Positions 10,636 through 21,309 of a stretch of DNA of 64,000 bases are shown here, piece by piece. The position numbers were made by a program, and so were the translations under genes. The DNA is from Linum tenue. Lineage: Eukaryota > Streptophyta > Magnoliopsida > Malpighiales > Linaceae. The notes beneath the pieces were generated by a model that was not told the origin of the DNA, ran no database searches, and saw only the letters and a list, made by a program, of their open reading frames with translations. Numbering within the stretch: position 1 is the stretch's first letter; each line of letters begins with the position of its first letter. The stretch covers positions 56,738,679 through 56,802,678 of the forward strand of contig CAMGYJ010000004.1 in the NCBI GenBank assembly GCA_946122785.1, read 5' to 3'.

Positions 10636-10951
10636 TTTTGACTACACCAATTTCTAGGGTTTTCTTTTCTTTTCCTTTTCTTTTGGGTTAAGTTAATGTA
10701 GAATTAATTCATTTTCAGACAATTTAATCGTCCGTACCTGTATTCAGTATTCTTGATATGTCTCAACTTCTTTAGTTTCATCAGTTCATGTGCCTGTATA
10801 GTTTGTGCCCTGAATTCCCCCAGTATTGAATCTTTCCTTACCATTGCAATTTAATCGTCCGTATACCTGTTAGGAATACTTTTAGTTCTAAAACAATCTT
10901 CGTATATTTTTTTTTTCTTATGGCGGAGTGCTAGGACAACGCTGAGTAGGG
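10636..10951 (+). other. 3' flank/UTR of the GRAS gene
   Basis: A T-rich 3' region with TTTTCTTTTCC runs just after the stop. The phrase AATTTAATCGTCCGTA occurs twice (near 10722 and 10850), a short local duplication about 130 bp apart. No poly(A) signal can be fixed with confidence. Confidence 0.4.
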
Positions 10952-11345
10952 GTGTGCAACGGATTGTTCCATACCGATCACCCATTTCAATTCATTGAAA
11001 CGTTGCCATGCATCATCCATACAAAACACGTTCCACTTCAAATGTATTGGCAAATGACATGTCCTTTCAGCCAAAATGGATGTTGTTGTTTCTTGGTCTG
11101 CAAACTGGGAAGAGATGTTGCAGCAGCTCCGTCGTTTATTATATCAGGGAGACATGTTGATAGGAGTAATGTGGTTCTGGTATGTGGCGTTAACGTGGAA
11201 GGAGCGGTGTGTCAGAATATACACGCCTGTCAGGAAAAGCTGTGGGGAGCTGTTACAACAACTCAACCAGGAAGTCAGATTTTATTGTGCAGGCAACGTT
11301 GAGTTCCACGATGTAGTAGGAAGCTCTTGTTTTTCTCAAGTATTA
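10952..11345 (+). pseudogene. Possible LINE ORF2 C-terminal (zf-RVT region) scrap
   Basis: The frame starting at 11076 reads WYVALTWKERCVRIYTPVR, then a VRKSCGELLQQLNQEVRF segment. This resembles the 'hIW.ERN.R.F....R......I...VR' pattern after the reverse transcriptase of plant LINEs. The same DNA is open in a second frame without known motifs. The match is short and no boundaries are visible. Confidence 0.35.
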
Positions 11346-11749
11346 GCTGATAGTGGTCACTAAATAAGTAGGTAGATGGGTATAACTGTTGCTCTTTTGC
11401 ATTTGTGTAATTGGTACTGCAAAATGCATGATATAATTTTCGAGACTGCTTGTTTTCAACAAGCTTGAGCTTAATAATAGGACCACAACAATTACCGGCA
11501 AAAAAATGGATGTTGTTGTGGTCACAATAAGGATGTTCCATTTAACTAATTAATGGAAGAGATCAACTTAATTAGTTCATGGTTTGGTCCGGTCAGTTAT
11601 GACCCAAACCAGTTCTTTAGGTTTAATTCTGCCAATAAAATCACAACACTCAACATTATTTCAATAAAACTCAAGTACAAATGAAAATATCGTGATAGTT
11701 GTATTTTCATCCAAGTATGATACATGATTCGCTAATACTATCATCCTAA

Positions 11750-12560
11750 TCAATGGACAAGTGTAACCAAAGATCGGAACGTAGTATAGTGGATCGAACT
11801 CAGGGACACTAGGACAAGTATGACTCAATGTATCTCTGTTATCTAGCAAAGCAAGTTGTGAATGTATACTAACTAAAATATGAGGAAGCATGTAAATTGA
11901 TTCGAATTTCAAATATGAGAAAGGTCGTATGGGTATGCTCCCTCTGGTAGCCTTTAGTAAGGTCGATGTTGCTTACTCTCTAATTCATTTCACTCGATGT
12001 TTAACTACAAAGAATCTGGAATTAGCCTTGTCACTAGATTAAAGTAGGCATTGCCCTCGTGAATGGACTGCTCACCAGGACACTATACTCACCGAAACAA
12101 AATAACAAGGCAATGCAAACTAGATTCCCTCTACTAAACTGAAATTCAATTCAAAGTAGTGAATCGACTCACTTTTGTGTAATGGATTCACCACTTCCAA
12201 TTGACGACGTTCTCTTCAGGGATTCTCTATCTTAGGTTAAAGCACGAATAATAGGAATTTGATATGGAATCTTGTTGCATGTCACAATTTGGAGGTGAAT
12301 GTAACTAATAATTCCTACCTATTACTTTCCGGTTAATATATTCCTTTCTATTGCTAAAATATGAGGGGTTGTTACATTTGTCCCGATTTTGCCGGCAAAC
12401 TAAAATCGCTCATATAGCTCAATCACGTACTAGGACCTGAAATATGACAACAACAAAAAAGTACAACCTACTATAAAATAGGCCAAGGAACGACTAAACC
12501 AAGCCAAATGATCAATAAATGAGGTAAAAAACATGTATAGTTAATCACTTATCATTACAT
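11750..12560 (+). repeat. Dispersed repeat family R1, copy 1
   Basis: It shares an ordered series of phrases with 21310-22610: 'NAGTAGTGAATNGACT', 'CAATTGANGANGTTCT', 'TTCTNTCTTAGGTTAAAGC', and then 'TAGGACCTGAAATATGACA' and 'ACAACCTACTATAAAATAGG' close to the right end. It has no coding frame. It is probably the non-coding part or LTR of a retroelement; I cannot name the family. Confidence 0.55.
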
Positions 12561-13349
12561 TAACAAATATATGAATACAAGGGTGTCAGTGACGACTGAA
12601 CCCCTCAACTCAAATGAATATCTGAAGATAATATACACATAAGTTTTACAAACTTCCAAATGATCTTGGAACTATTACTAGCCATGTGTCTTAATCCTTT
12701 CATAAGTGTATGCAAACCCAAAGTGCGAATTTCTTGAAACGGTTACACTTTATGCTTACGTAGGTTAAATCTTGTATTCGTGTACCTGCATGATACACTT
12801 TGTCAAAGATTCTATTAAGAATTTTAAACGTTGTCCTCATTTCTAATACAGGATAACAAGAAAATACATTGGGATGATGCATTGTGTGCTTCAATTTCTA
12901 ATAATGAGTTTTTCTAATTGAATTCAGCCTCTAAAATTGTATTAGAGGGGAATTGAATGTCTCATGATTTAAACCCACCCCTTCCACATATCTGACCACC
13001 AAATCTCTAGTTAATCCTTCCACATACTAATCCGTGAGTGAGTAATTCACGAATTTTACTATATCTAACTCCCAAATGGCGAGACTTGCCATAAAGGAAT
13101 GTCATAAACCAAGCCTCTCAACCACTTTGTCTCTCCTCTAGCGGAAGCCATACATGCTCCAAACCCTAACTCCATAGTGGAACTAGTGATACAAGTTTCT
13201 TTTGAGAGGCCTAAGAGATGGCACCTCCCCCAAGCAAGAAAACACATCCTTATATTTAAGTATGATCTTCTTGTTCCTCTAGTTCCTATGGAAGGAATGA
13301 AGTGATCTACTTTTAACAACATGAAGATGTCAGAATAAGAAAACATACC
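12561..13349. other. Intergenic, no feature recognised
   Basis: Short ORFs at 12700-12894 (-) and 13065-13454 (-) show no known motif; the second runs across the left end of the 13350-14467 element. No other structure was seen. Confidence 0.35.
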
Positions 13350-14467
13350 GGGGTCGTTTGGATTCAGGTTTTTAATTTGAGGGATTTGTGAGTGATTTGG
13401 CCTCAAATTCCTCAACCAAAAAACCAGATATTTATGATTAAGGATTTGTATCAAATCTCTTGTTTGTTTAGAGATGTGGGTTTTTAATTAGAAAAGCCAA
13501 ATTTCTATTTTACCCTTCTTTGTTCATCTTCTTCTTCGCCGCAAGCATCACTGCGAGACTTTTCCGATCATAAATCAAACCCAGAAATTGCCGGAAAGGA
13601 GGATGTGCATCCCTTCTCATGCAATCAAGTCTCGTCCTTCTTCAAGCTTCCACCACCGCCAACTCCCTTTTCACTACTCTCAAAATCCACCACCACCTCC
13701 AAATCTCTATTCCCATAGTCTCCTCCTCTACCCCTACCACCACCTGAATCATGATTCATCTCCAAATCCATCCAAAACATAATCCCAACAAAGAAGAGAT
13801 AATAAAACCCAACGTACCCAGCAGCCTGCCCGAAACTGATCTCGCCACTCAAATACACATAGAACAACGACATAGCCGCCCTTCCCGTAGATTTTCCCTT
13901 CACCCTTTTCCCTCTAACGGAGCGGCGACAGAGGCAAACCAACACCGCCCCAGAATCGTAGTCTGCAATTGGAGGACATGAGCGACATAACTGCTCATCG
14001 GCTCCGGCGCAATAAAATAGCACAAGTGAATGGGTGATGTCGACAGTTGGATGGATGGCTACGGGAAGATGAGAGGCGACGATGGCCACAGAAGTGACAA
14101 TCCGGCGTTGAAGGGTTTTGAGATAATAACGACGGACTGTCGGTGAGAGAGGAAGATGAAGTTTCACCGGCGAAATCATACTCCTCCTTGGAGCGACGAT
14201 GGGGTGAAGTTTATTGACGAGTGGTCGAAGGCGGAAGGAGAGGATGAAGGACCAAGTTGGAATAAGACAAAAAAAAAAGAGAGATTTCAAAATAGCTGCC
14301 CTCCATCAGCTATTTTGAAATCCCACGTATGTGGGTTTTTAGAATCTCTAATGACCACAATTCTTGATCTTTCCAAACGTGTTATTTAATTAAAATCTCT
14401 CATGGTGCAGGATTGTTTTAAAATCCTGCACCACAATCCTACAACAATACCTCATCCAAACGACCCC
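13350..14467. mobile_element. TIR element with GGGGTCGTTTGGAT ends, 1118 bp
   Basis: The left end GGGGTCGTTTGGATT and right end ATCCAAACGACCCC are inverted copies, and phrases inside also pair (AATTTGAGGGATTTG against AAAATCCTGCACC regions weakly). The flanks CATACC and CACACC are only a rough repeat, so the superfamily is not fixed. The same TIR is reused by the short element at 32370-32623. The interior is richer in GC than the ends and carries a 221-codon minus-strand ORF. Confidence 0.6.
13625..14290 (-). CDS. Unassigned 221-residue ORF inside the TIR element, possibly a captured gene fragment
   Basis: The ORF is uninterrupted and ends inside the element. Visible parts are a basic N-terminal half (RRYYLKTLQRR), a hydrophobic segment at about 150-180 (SFGQAAGYVGFYYLFFVG) that could span a membrane, and an acidic Gly/Asp-rich C-terminus (DSGGGRGRGGDYGNRD). 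The hydrophobic segment loosely recalls the loop-adjacent helices of plant cation/calcium exchangers, but this is weak and may be chance. The ATG lies inside AT-rich element sequence. If it derives from a host gene, it would make the element a gene-capturing transposon. A chance ORF is equally possible. Confidence 0.25.
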   Translation of the reverse strand: MKSLFFFCLIPTWSFILSFRLRPLVNKLHPIVAPRRSMISPVKLHLPLSPTVRRYYLKTLQRRIVTSVAIVASHLPVAIHPTVDITHSLVLFYCAGADEQLCRSCPPIADYDSGAVLVCLCRRSVRGKRVKGKSTGRAAMSLFYVYLSGEISFGQAAGYVGFYYLFFVGIMFWMDLEMNHDSGGGRGRGGDYGNRDLEVVVDFESSEKGVGGGGSLKKDET

Positions 14468-14554
14468 ACACCAAGAACAATCTGTTGGGTCCATGATTAG
14501 TTGGAGGTACAGAATACGAGTTCAGCGAGCATGCATGACAAAATTTTGGTGTTG

Positions 14555-14960
14555 TCATATATACCACTACCATATCACATTATGTAAGATTTATTTTACA
14601 TAGAACAAAAAAATTCCAAATCATCATACCACTATCATATCACAATATACCACTGACAGTGGTATCATGTTGCTGTCAGTTTACCATAGTGGTAAGATCA
14701 TGATATAACTGGTGGGATGGGTATGGTGAAGTCTTAAAATAGTATTATGATGTTGATATGATAGTTATATGATGTTGTATATGATAGTGATATGATGTTG
14801 GTGTGAGGTCTTATATTTGACAAAATAATTTGATGTCATCATATAACTATCATATATATCATTATATTATCACTATACCATAGTGATATTATCATGATAT
14901 GATAGGGGTTTGATGTTCACTCAGTCTTATAATAGTGGTAAGATCATTAGTGACGTAGCT
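14555..14960. repeat. Dispersed repeat of ATCATATCA units, copy 2
   Basis: It uses the same vocabulary as 6845-7260 (ACTATCATATCACAATATACC, ATGATGTTGATATGATAGT, CATGATATGATAG), with many internal inverted pairs such as CACTATACCATAGTG. Its ends are not clear. Confidence 0.45.
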
Positions 14961-14979
14961 GTGATTTTTCTTAGGATGG

Positions 14980-15330
14980 TGATGCGTGATAGCGGAATCT
15001 CACGTATCGTGGAACTCGAACTCTTCTATACGAAACTAATGAAACGCGATAAAGATAGCTAAATTACTCTAATCTACTTTACTCTTATTCATTGCTTACC
15101 GAAAACCAAAGAACAATATACATATTTATAGGACTACTCTCATACCCTTTTCCCTCTCAAACAGGTAAACTAATCCTAACCCAACAAGTAATTAATAACT
15201 TCCTTAACAAGACACAATAACTAATAAGAATAATCATAATAACTTAACAATTAACTATTAATAATCCTAATTACTAAGCCCAACTCGACCACGAACTCGG
15301 CCACGAGGCCCAAGGATGCTATAATGCACC
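14980..15330 (-). mobile_element. Ty1/copia-type LTR fragment
   Basis: Read on the minus strand it has a TATAAATATG promoter-like box (15121-15132), a leader with AATGAATAAGAGT, and then TCCACGATACGTGAGATTCC near the inner end, a common copia LTR ending phrase. No internal copia coding sequence follows, so it is a solo or truncated LTR. The outer boundary near 15330 is uncertain. Confidence 0.45.
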
Positions 15331-15452
15331 AGATGGGTCTGATGCAATCATAAAAAATATATATATAATAAAATATATAAATGTTTACAATAACGCACGA
15401 CGTGTTTTCATATTTTGAATATACTCTAAAATACATTCATCATCCAAATTAT

Positions 15453-16361
15453 CTAGATTATAACTCTCTCTATATATCCCATCAAAAAACCATTAAACAC
15501 TTCATCACTCATTCGACTCCCCGATGTGTTCTTCACATAGTTCATTACAGAAAATAGTCTTTCAACACTTGTTGTAGCATCTGGTAGCAACAATGCCAAT
15601 TTGAGAAGCCGATACACCAATTGAAATGATAATAACTTCTTCGACAGAACCATTTTCCGAGAAAGCTCATCAATTCCCTTCAATTTAGTGAATCTCTTAG
15701 TTGTCTTCACATCAAAGATATAACTATCTAGTCAGTGGCGTAGCCAGGATTTCATTCAAGGTGGGTCCGACGTGAAAATAAAAATATATATGATAAATAT
15801 AATTAATATTTACATGACCCACGATGTGTTTTTATAGTTTTCGACCGATTTCGTTTGAGGATGGAGAAATTTACCCTAAATTATAAATTAAAAAACTAAG
15901 AATAAATCATTAGAGATGTAGTTTTATGTAAAAATCTAGAGTTAATTACATAATATGTAAGGTTAATATGTGCTATAAAGTTTTCTACAATATGTTAGTA
16001 GAAAAGTAGTGAACATGAGGGGTTTGATTTTAACATGAGGGGTTTCGTACAAATATATATATTGTGAAGTTGCGATTATTTACGTGAGATTGTTACTTGT
16101 ATTGTGAGATTGAATTTCGTATTAATATATATATTTAACAATCACAACTTCCAAACAAGTACTTAATCTCGAGCCAAGGTAGGTCCGGGGACCCACCCTC
16201 TTCCAAGCTAGCTCCGCCACTGTATCTAGTTGAGTATCAATGTGTAAAATGTCATTCTTAGAGAATTCCTTAAGATAAAAGGTAGCAAGCTCTTGAACTC
16301 CTGAAATGGTCTTCACTTTCTTTGCATAATATCTCGACTTATAAGGTCGCTGTGGGTACAA
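15453..16361 (-). pseudogene. hAT transposase (TTF/dimerisation type), C-terminal part, interrupted
   Basis: The distal part (15710-15453) reads LVYRLLKLALLLPDATTSVE, RLFSVMNYVKN, SRMSDEVFNGFLMGYIER. These are the hallmark hAT C-terminal dimerisation motifs (LP.AT..VER.FS.M..VK..LR.RM.DE....L...IER). The part upstream (16361-16231) reads GVQELATFYLKEFSKND and ILHIDTQLD. The two parts are separated by a 490 bp hAT-like insertion with an 8 bp duplication; without it the frame would run straight on. Only the C-terminal third of the transposase is present, and the catalytic Asp/Asp region is missing, so no activity is expected. Confidence 0.8.
15733..16222. mobile_element. hAT-like element inserted into a hAT transposase pseudogene, 490 bp
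   Basis: The ends are CAGTGGCGTAGCCAGGATT at the left and the complement of CAGTGGCGGAGCTAGCT at the right. A perfect 8 bp duplication TATCTAGT lies at 15725-15732 and 16223-16230. The CAGTGGCGGA start is typical of plant TTF-type hAT elements. The interior is AT-rich and non-coding. Confidence 0.9.
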
Positions 16362-16485
16362 GACAGAAGGTGGTGGATGGAGGAAAAACGACGGAGACGG
16401 CCAACTTCAGCCTTCGCTTCGTCTGGTGGGATTCGCGAACGACAGTGGGTGGGTAAGAGGTTCCCAACTAATTTGTGTTTGAGGG

Positions 16486-17038
16486 CAGTGGCGGATCTAG
16501 GAATTTTACATAGGGGTGTCCTCTCCCAAAAATTTAATTTAATTAAATAATTATTAAATATGAAAATATTTAAATAATAAAAGTTACATTAAAAAGCTCA
16601 TACGTGTTTCGTAAAATGGTAAAATACATCCGGTGTCTATACTGCTCAACAAATATCTCTCGACATATCCTATTAGACAAGGGTATCCGGTAATTGGGTT
16701 CATTGCTAAGTTTCGAAAAATAAAATTAGCATTTTACTATTATATTTGGATCTAAAACACAATGACAAATGAGTTGTAGTGTAATTGAAAATAGGTTTAC
16801 TAATAAAGACAGTGTCCTAAATTTAAATCACATAGACTATTACTTAAATATTATTTGTACCAATACGCAAACTACTACGGGAGGTCGGATAAGCATTTTC
16901 TCAAATTTTAAGGGTGTCCCACTACCATTTAAACATTTTTGTGCTTATACGCAAACTACTGTCGATGGTTGAATAATCGTGTTTCCAAATTTTAGGGGTG
17001 TCCCAAGACACCCCTAAACATGCATGTATCCGCCACTG
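16486..17038. mobile_element. hAT-like element, 553 bp, CAGTGGCGGAT ends
   Basis: The left end is CAGTGGCGGATCTAGGAATT; the right end is the complement of CAGTGGCGGATACATGCATG. A perfect 8 bp duplication TTTGAGGG lies at 16478-16485 and 17039-17046. Subterminal AGGGGTGTC / GACACCCCT boxes lie at both ends (16513-16522, and twice at 16995-17015). It has no transposase. It is close kin of the element at 15733-16222. Confidence 0.9.
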
Positions 17039-17046
17039 TTTGAGGG

Positions 17047-18163
17047 AGAGATCAGAGATCGACACATAGATTCGGGAATTTAGGATACAAAATGTTTATT
17101 TGTTCAAAATCCATTTATATAAATATTTTTATTATAATAATTAACTATAAAATATTACTGAAATAGCATGAACTAGTTGGTTAAGTAAGCTAGTCATTGA
17201 ATCATACAATGCCGGGTTTCAATCTTCACGGGCAGCTATATATATTGATAGTTTTTTTTCCAAGGCTGGTGTCGAGGACCCACCCTCCTCCCTCTGCCCC
17301 TAAAGATCATGATATGGTGATGATAAGATAATAACAAACATGTGTTTTTAAAGAATTTTTTTTTTCTTTGCTCAAAATATAACAAAACTGATATCATTTT
17401 GTAGCTCATAAACACTAAAATCTTTATGTGCAAATTTTTAAAAATTTTGAGTTAAAAAGAAATAGATATATCATCATATATAGCAATAATACTACAACTA
17501 ATATACTTTTCAAGAACTACTTTGTTTTTCCCCCTCAAAATATAGCAAATAGTTATCCTTCTCATAACTAATGCATTATTTCTACATAAAGTTGTTTAAA
17601 TTCAGAGTTAAAACAAATGAGATAAGATCTAATAAAGTAAAATAAGAGATTATAAAAAGTAAGCTTAGTTCTAAGTATCTTCTCTCATCACTAGATCAGT
17701 ATAAATAAAAAAATAAACAATTAAAATAACATAGGGATGCAAAATTACCAGTTCGCTTCTTAGTTTTTTTTATATTGATTTTGAGCTATTTTGACCCCTT
17801 TGATTTGATTAAGATGGATAGATTTAGATTGATTTTTTAGGATATTGTTTTAACCCTATCCGCTCTCATAATCAATGGTATTCTTTTTTGGATTAAAGAA
17901 ACATATATTTTTCTTTTTAAAACTATCATTTCTGACGGGCATGCAATGAGCTAGAAATCAAGTTTAGATTATAATTTGTGACGAAATACCTCTCAACCAA
18001 TTATCATTAATTCCGCAAACACTAAGAAGTGCAAAAAATACGTCGGAATGGAAGCCACTCATGAATGATTTCAAAAGAGTGCATATATTTGAAATAATTT
18101 AATTATTATAATTGGGAAAAAAAAATCAAACTCATACAAAGGTAGATTTTTTTTTTTTTTGGG
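17047..18163. other. AT-rich intergenic stretch downstream of the peroxidase
   Basis: A fragment at 17255-17305 (GTGTCGAGGACCCACCCTCC) looks like another hAT-like end resembling the right part of the 15733 element. Nothing else was recognised. Confidence 0.4.
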
Positions 18164-18305
18164 TCAACATACAAAGGTAGTTTTGATTTGTGCTGTAATG
18201 TAATCCACTTGTGTGCCTAAAATAAATTCTCTTCGCCATAGTAAGAAGAAAAAAAGGAAAAGAAACAACAAGACGTTTGGTGTCATTATCCAACTTTTCA
18301 CATTA

Positions 18306-20465
18306 TTATCGACCCAGAACACCACAATCCGTCCGGATATTCCCACCACGACCCGTCTTGACTCCAACCCGACCCAGCTTTGTGATGGCAGTAATGAATG
18401 CCTGCTGGAAAGCAACCGAGTTTCCGGCCCATGCATCGACAGTGGGCCTGGACTTGAGGTCCGTGTAGAGAATTTGGTCCGATGTAAACAGGCCCTTGCC
18501 TTGCTGGAGATTCTTGAAGTAGGTGTTGTCGAAAGTATTGGGCGTGATTGGGTCCATGTTGATGGCTATCCTTGGGTCAACGTTTCGAGGGCACATCTGC
18601 TGTAGCTGGGTCGCGTAGGCTCGGTTAAGGGTTGGGTCCACCGGGTTTCCCCGGCTGAAGTTGTAGATCCGGTTCGCGAACTTGCCACAATGAGAAAACC
18701 CGACACTATGGGCAGCTGCCAGTAAAAAAGAAATCAATAAGATAAGTACCAAATGAACAACCCTATTAAAAAATAGAGTCAAGTGACAACGAGTTCAGAA
18801 ATCAAACGCGTAGTCGATAAGTAGTTGAACTACTTACGATTTGACATTGTTGCTATTAAATGAGCAACTCTATTAAAATTTTGAGACGTACAAATAGAAG
18901 AAAGGAAAAAAAAGGGAAAAAAAAACTGGCTTGAACAGTCGATGAACTTCTTCCAAGATAGTCACACTCAGGTCATGGTTCAAAATATAAGACAGCTTGT
19001 AATTTTTCTATATTAAAAGAGAAAGAACAAACTAACTTCACACAATTTGAAACGATGACTTAAAAAATTTGGAATCTACAACCCGACTATACTACTCAGA
19101 TGCATCTTATAATAACATGGTCACAGACAGATATGTGGTCGAAGAAATGAAAATGCATATTATTTACAAAAAAAAATTATCACCGTTTTCATCCAATAAT
19201 CGTTAATCACCCGTGTCCGATCCGACATTGCTAGGGTGCGTGAGCACAATAGCAAAGTTGAAAATCCCACTAGTGGTTGGTACCAGAGAATCAATCAGTT
19301 TCTATTTTCTACACTAAAGTTTGCTTACTTTATACAACTGTAGCATCTACTATATGGCATGCGTGCCCGCTGGGTCCATTCTAGTCATTTAACAGTTCGC
19401 AGCCTTTCTACTGCTAACAAGAAATCTTTGTCAAAAAAAAAAAAAAAAAATTACTGCTAACAAGAAATCGAGCTTTTCTAATTTTGCTTTGGTGAGTCAG
19501 CAAGCTTCCAAACAAAGTGCCCAACAACTCACAAATGGCCAGTTAAGCAAACAACCAGAGAGATCCGACAAAAAAATGAAGGTTTGACGTGCCGGCGGGA
19601 CCCACCAGATCCGTCACCCGCTCACCGATTAACTTCTTTTTTTGTAATCGTTAATCATCATGTCATGTAGCGAGTTAACGAGAAATTGATTGTAATAATG
19701 TGATGGGAGTTTGTAGAGAGGAAGGTGATTAGATTAGATTACCGGAGAGAGCGATCATATCGGACTGGGACAAGCCGTTGGCGGCGAAGAGGGAATTGAG
19801 TTGGGCCAGGCTGAAATTGGGCTGCGGCAGCCTCCCGTTCACGCTCCCAGCTGTCGACCTCAGCCCGTCCAGCCTTCCCAATTCAACCGGGTACGATGGC
19901 CCGCCGGACTGCAACAATTATTATTTGTATTATTATTTGTTAATTGAGACACACAAATGATTTAATGAATGAATGGATGAATCATAATAATTAAATTGAT
20001 TACCAGGGCAATGACGTCTCTGGTGGCCAAGGCGAGGATGTCAGCGCAGGAGACCTTGTTCCGGCACCCGGCGACCGCATCGACGGCCTGCTTGGCCTTG
20101 ATCACGGTGTCGAACCCGTCGCCGGCGAGCGACAGGTTGTCCGGGTGGTCCTTCTCGGCCCTGTTGCTCCCCGCCGACGCCACCATCACCGAGGCGTCGC
20201 AGCCCTGGACGAAGCAGTCGTGGAAGAAGAGGCGGATGGTGGCCGGGATGGTGACGAATGTCTGCTGGATCTTCTTCTGGACCGCACCTCGCACGATGCC
20301 CTCCACGTTCGGGCACACGCCGGCGTAGTGGGTTCGGGTGAGCTGGGCCGATGCCGCCGGAGCCGAGAGAAGGCACAGAAGGGCGAGAGAGAGCGACAAC
20401 AATGGGGAGGTGACATTGTTGGGATGATGATTACTTGAGTTGTGGTGGAGCACCCGGCGAGCCAT
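18306..20465 (-). CDS. Class III secretory peroxidase, three exons (PRX16/45/73-like)
   Basis: Exons on the minus strand: 20465-20004 (462 nt), 19908-19743 (166 nt), 18715-18306 (410 nt, stop TAA). Both introns are GT-AG (95 and 1027 bp) and together give 345 residues. Residues 1-40 form a signal peptide ending APAASA before QLTRTHYAG, the usual mature Gln start. The distal haem pocket is [16 protein letters not shown] with Arg78 and His82. The proximal haem ligand is His212 in [13 protein letters not shown], whose first Ala codon is split by intron 2. Conserved Cys residues and [14 protein letters not shown] and LFTSDQ blocks are all present; the end is DCGVLGR. These secreted enzymes oxidise phenolics with H2O2 in the cell wall, or generate peroxide there. 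The [16 protein letters not shown] and [16 protein letters not shown] signatures fit the PRX16/45/73 group, which usually keeps ALSAAH. No defect was seen. Confidence 0.93.
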
Positions 20466-20650
20466 TTTTGTGCGATGTATTTTTTAGGAATGAGAGGGAG
20501 GCAAATATATATATATAGGGAAATGGGTATCTTTGTTGTATCATTTTTGGTTGGTTTTGGTTTGTTTGTGTCTGCGGTGACAGCCAAGAAAATCGAGTTG
20601 TTTGTAGGAAAGCAATCGGAGCGATGGCTTGATCAGTAGAAACTAGAAAG
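20466..20650 (-). promoter_or_regulatory. Core promoter of the peroxidase
   Basis: A TATATATATATTTGCC box lies at about 20518-20502, 40-50 bases upstream of the ATG on the minus strand, suggesting a very short 5' UTR. An (ATT)n tract bounds the region on the far side. Confidence 0.5.

Positions 20651-20720
<70 letters not shown>
20651..20720. repeat. (ATT)n microsatellite, about 23 units
   Basis: An uninterrupted ATT repeat, located about 190 bp upstream of the peroxidase ATG, probably polymorphic. Confidence 0.9.
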
Positions 20721-20722
<2 letters not shown>

Positions 20723-21309
20723 GAAAAGAAAAAGAAAGAGAAAATTGGGCCGGCTGCCGGCTTGCCTGGCCATGATTGAGTGGTGTCAGTCAGCTCTTCT
20801 GTGTTGTTGTCATGATGCAATTGTTCATATCCTTACCCCATTTCTAGTATCATCGCCAGTCAGAAAACGGGGCTCACTGGAACAAAAAAAATTTGAACCT
20901 CGATCGAGACACGGCGGCCTGGAATTGACTTTGCTTTACTTGTGGAAATCGGTACTCGGGCAAATTGAGAATACCATGCATCTCTTCAATTGTTTTCATG
21001 TACCGGTAAAAGGAATAGAAACGGAAAACTTTAGGGATCGTTTGGATGAGGGGTTTTTTTAGAATATTAAGGGGTTTTAGTCGAAATTATTCGTTTAGAA
21101 ATTTAGGTTTTTAATTTGTATATGTGATGAGAACAATTATTTGGAGTTGTTTGGGTGCGAGGGTGTTTTATGAGTGATTTCAATGAAACAACTCGTTTGA
21201 GAAATGCTTGAACAATGAGTGATTTTAAGCATGAAAGATTTCAAAAATTCCCTGACAAGTGCATTGAAGTCGCCGGTCCCCTTTTTCAGTTGTTGGATTG
21301 GTCATCACT
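20721..21309. other. Intergenic with remnant TIR-like phrases
   Basis: At 21034 the phrase TTAGGGATCGTTTGGATGAG resembles the TIR of the 13350-14467 element, but no partner end is visible. No coding sequence was supported. Confidence 0.35.

Noticed and set aside
9366..10691. Additional ORFs on both strands over the GRAS gene
   Set aside because: GC-rich coding DNA leaves other frames open; only the 9214 frame has GRAS motifs.
18213..18605. Plus-strand ORF opposite peroxidase exon 3
   Set aside because: Shadow of the peroxidase coding strand, with no independent motif.
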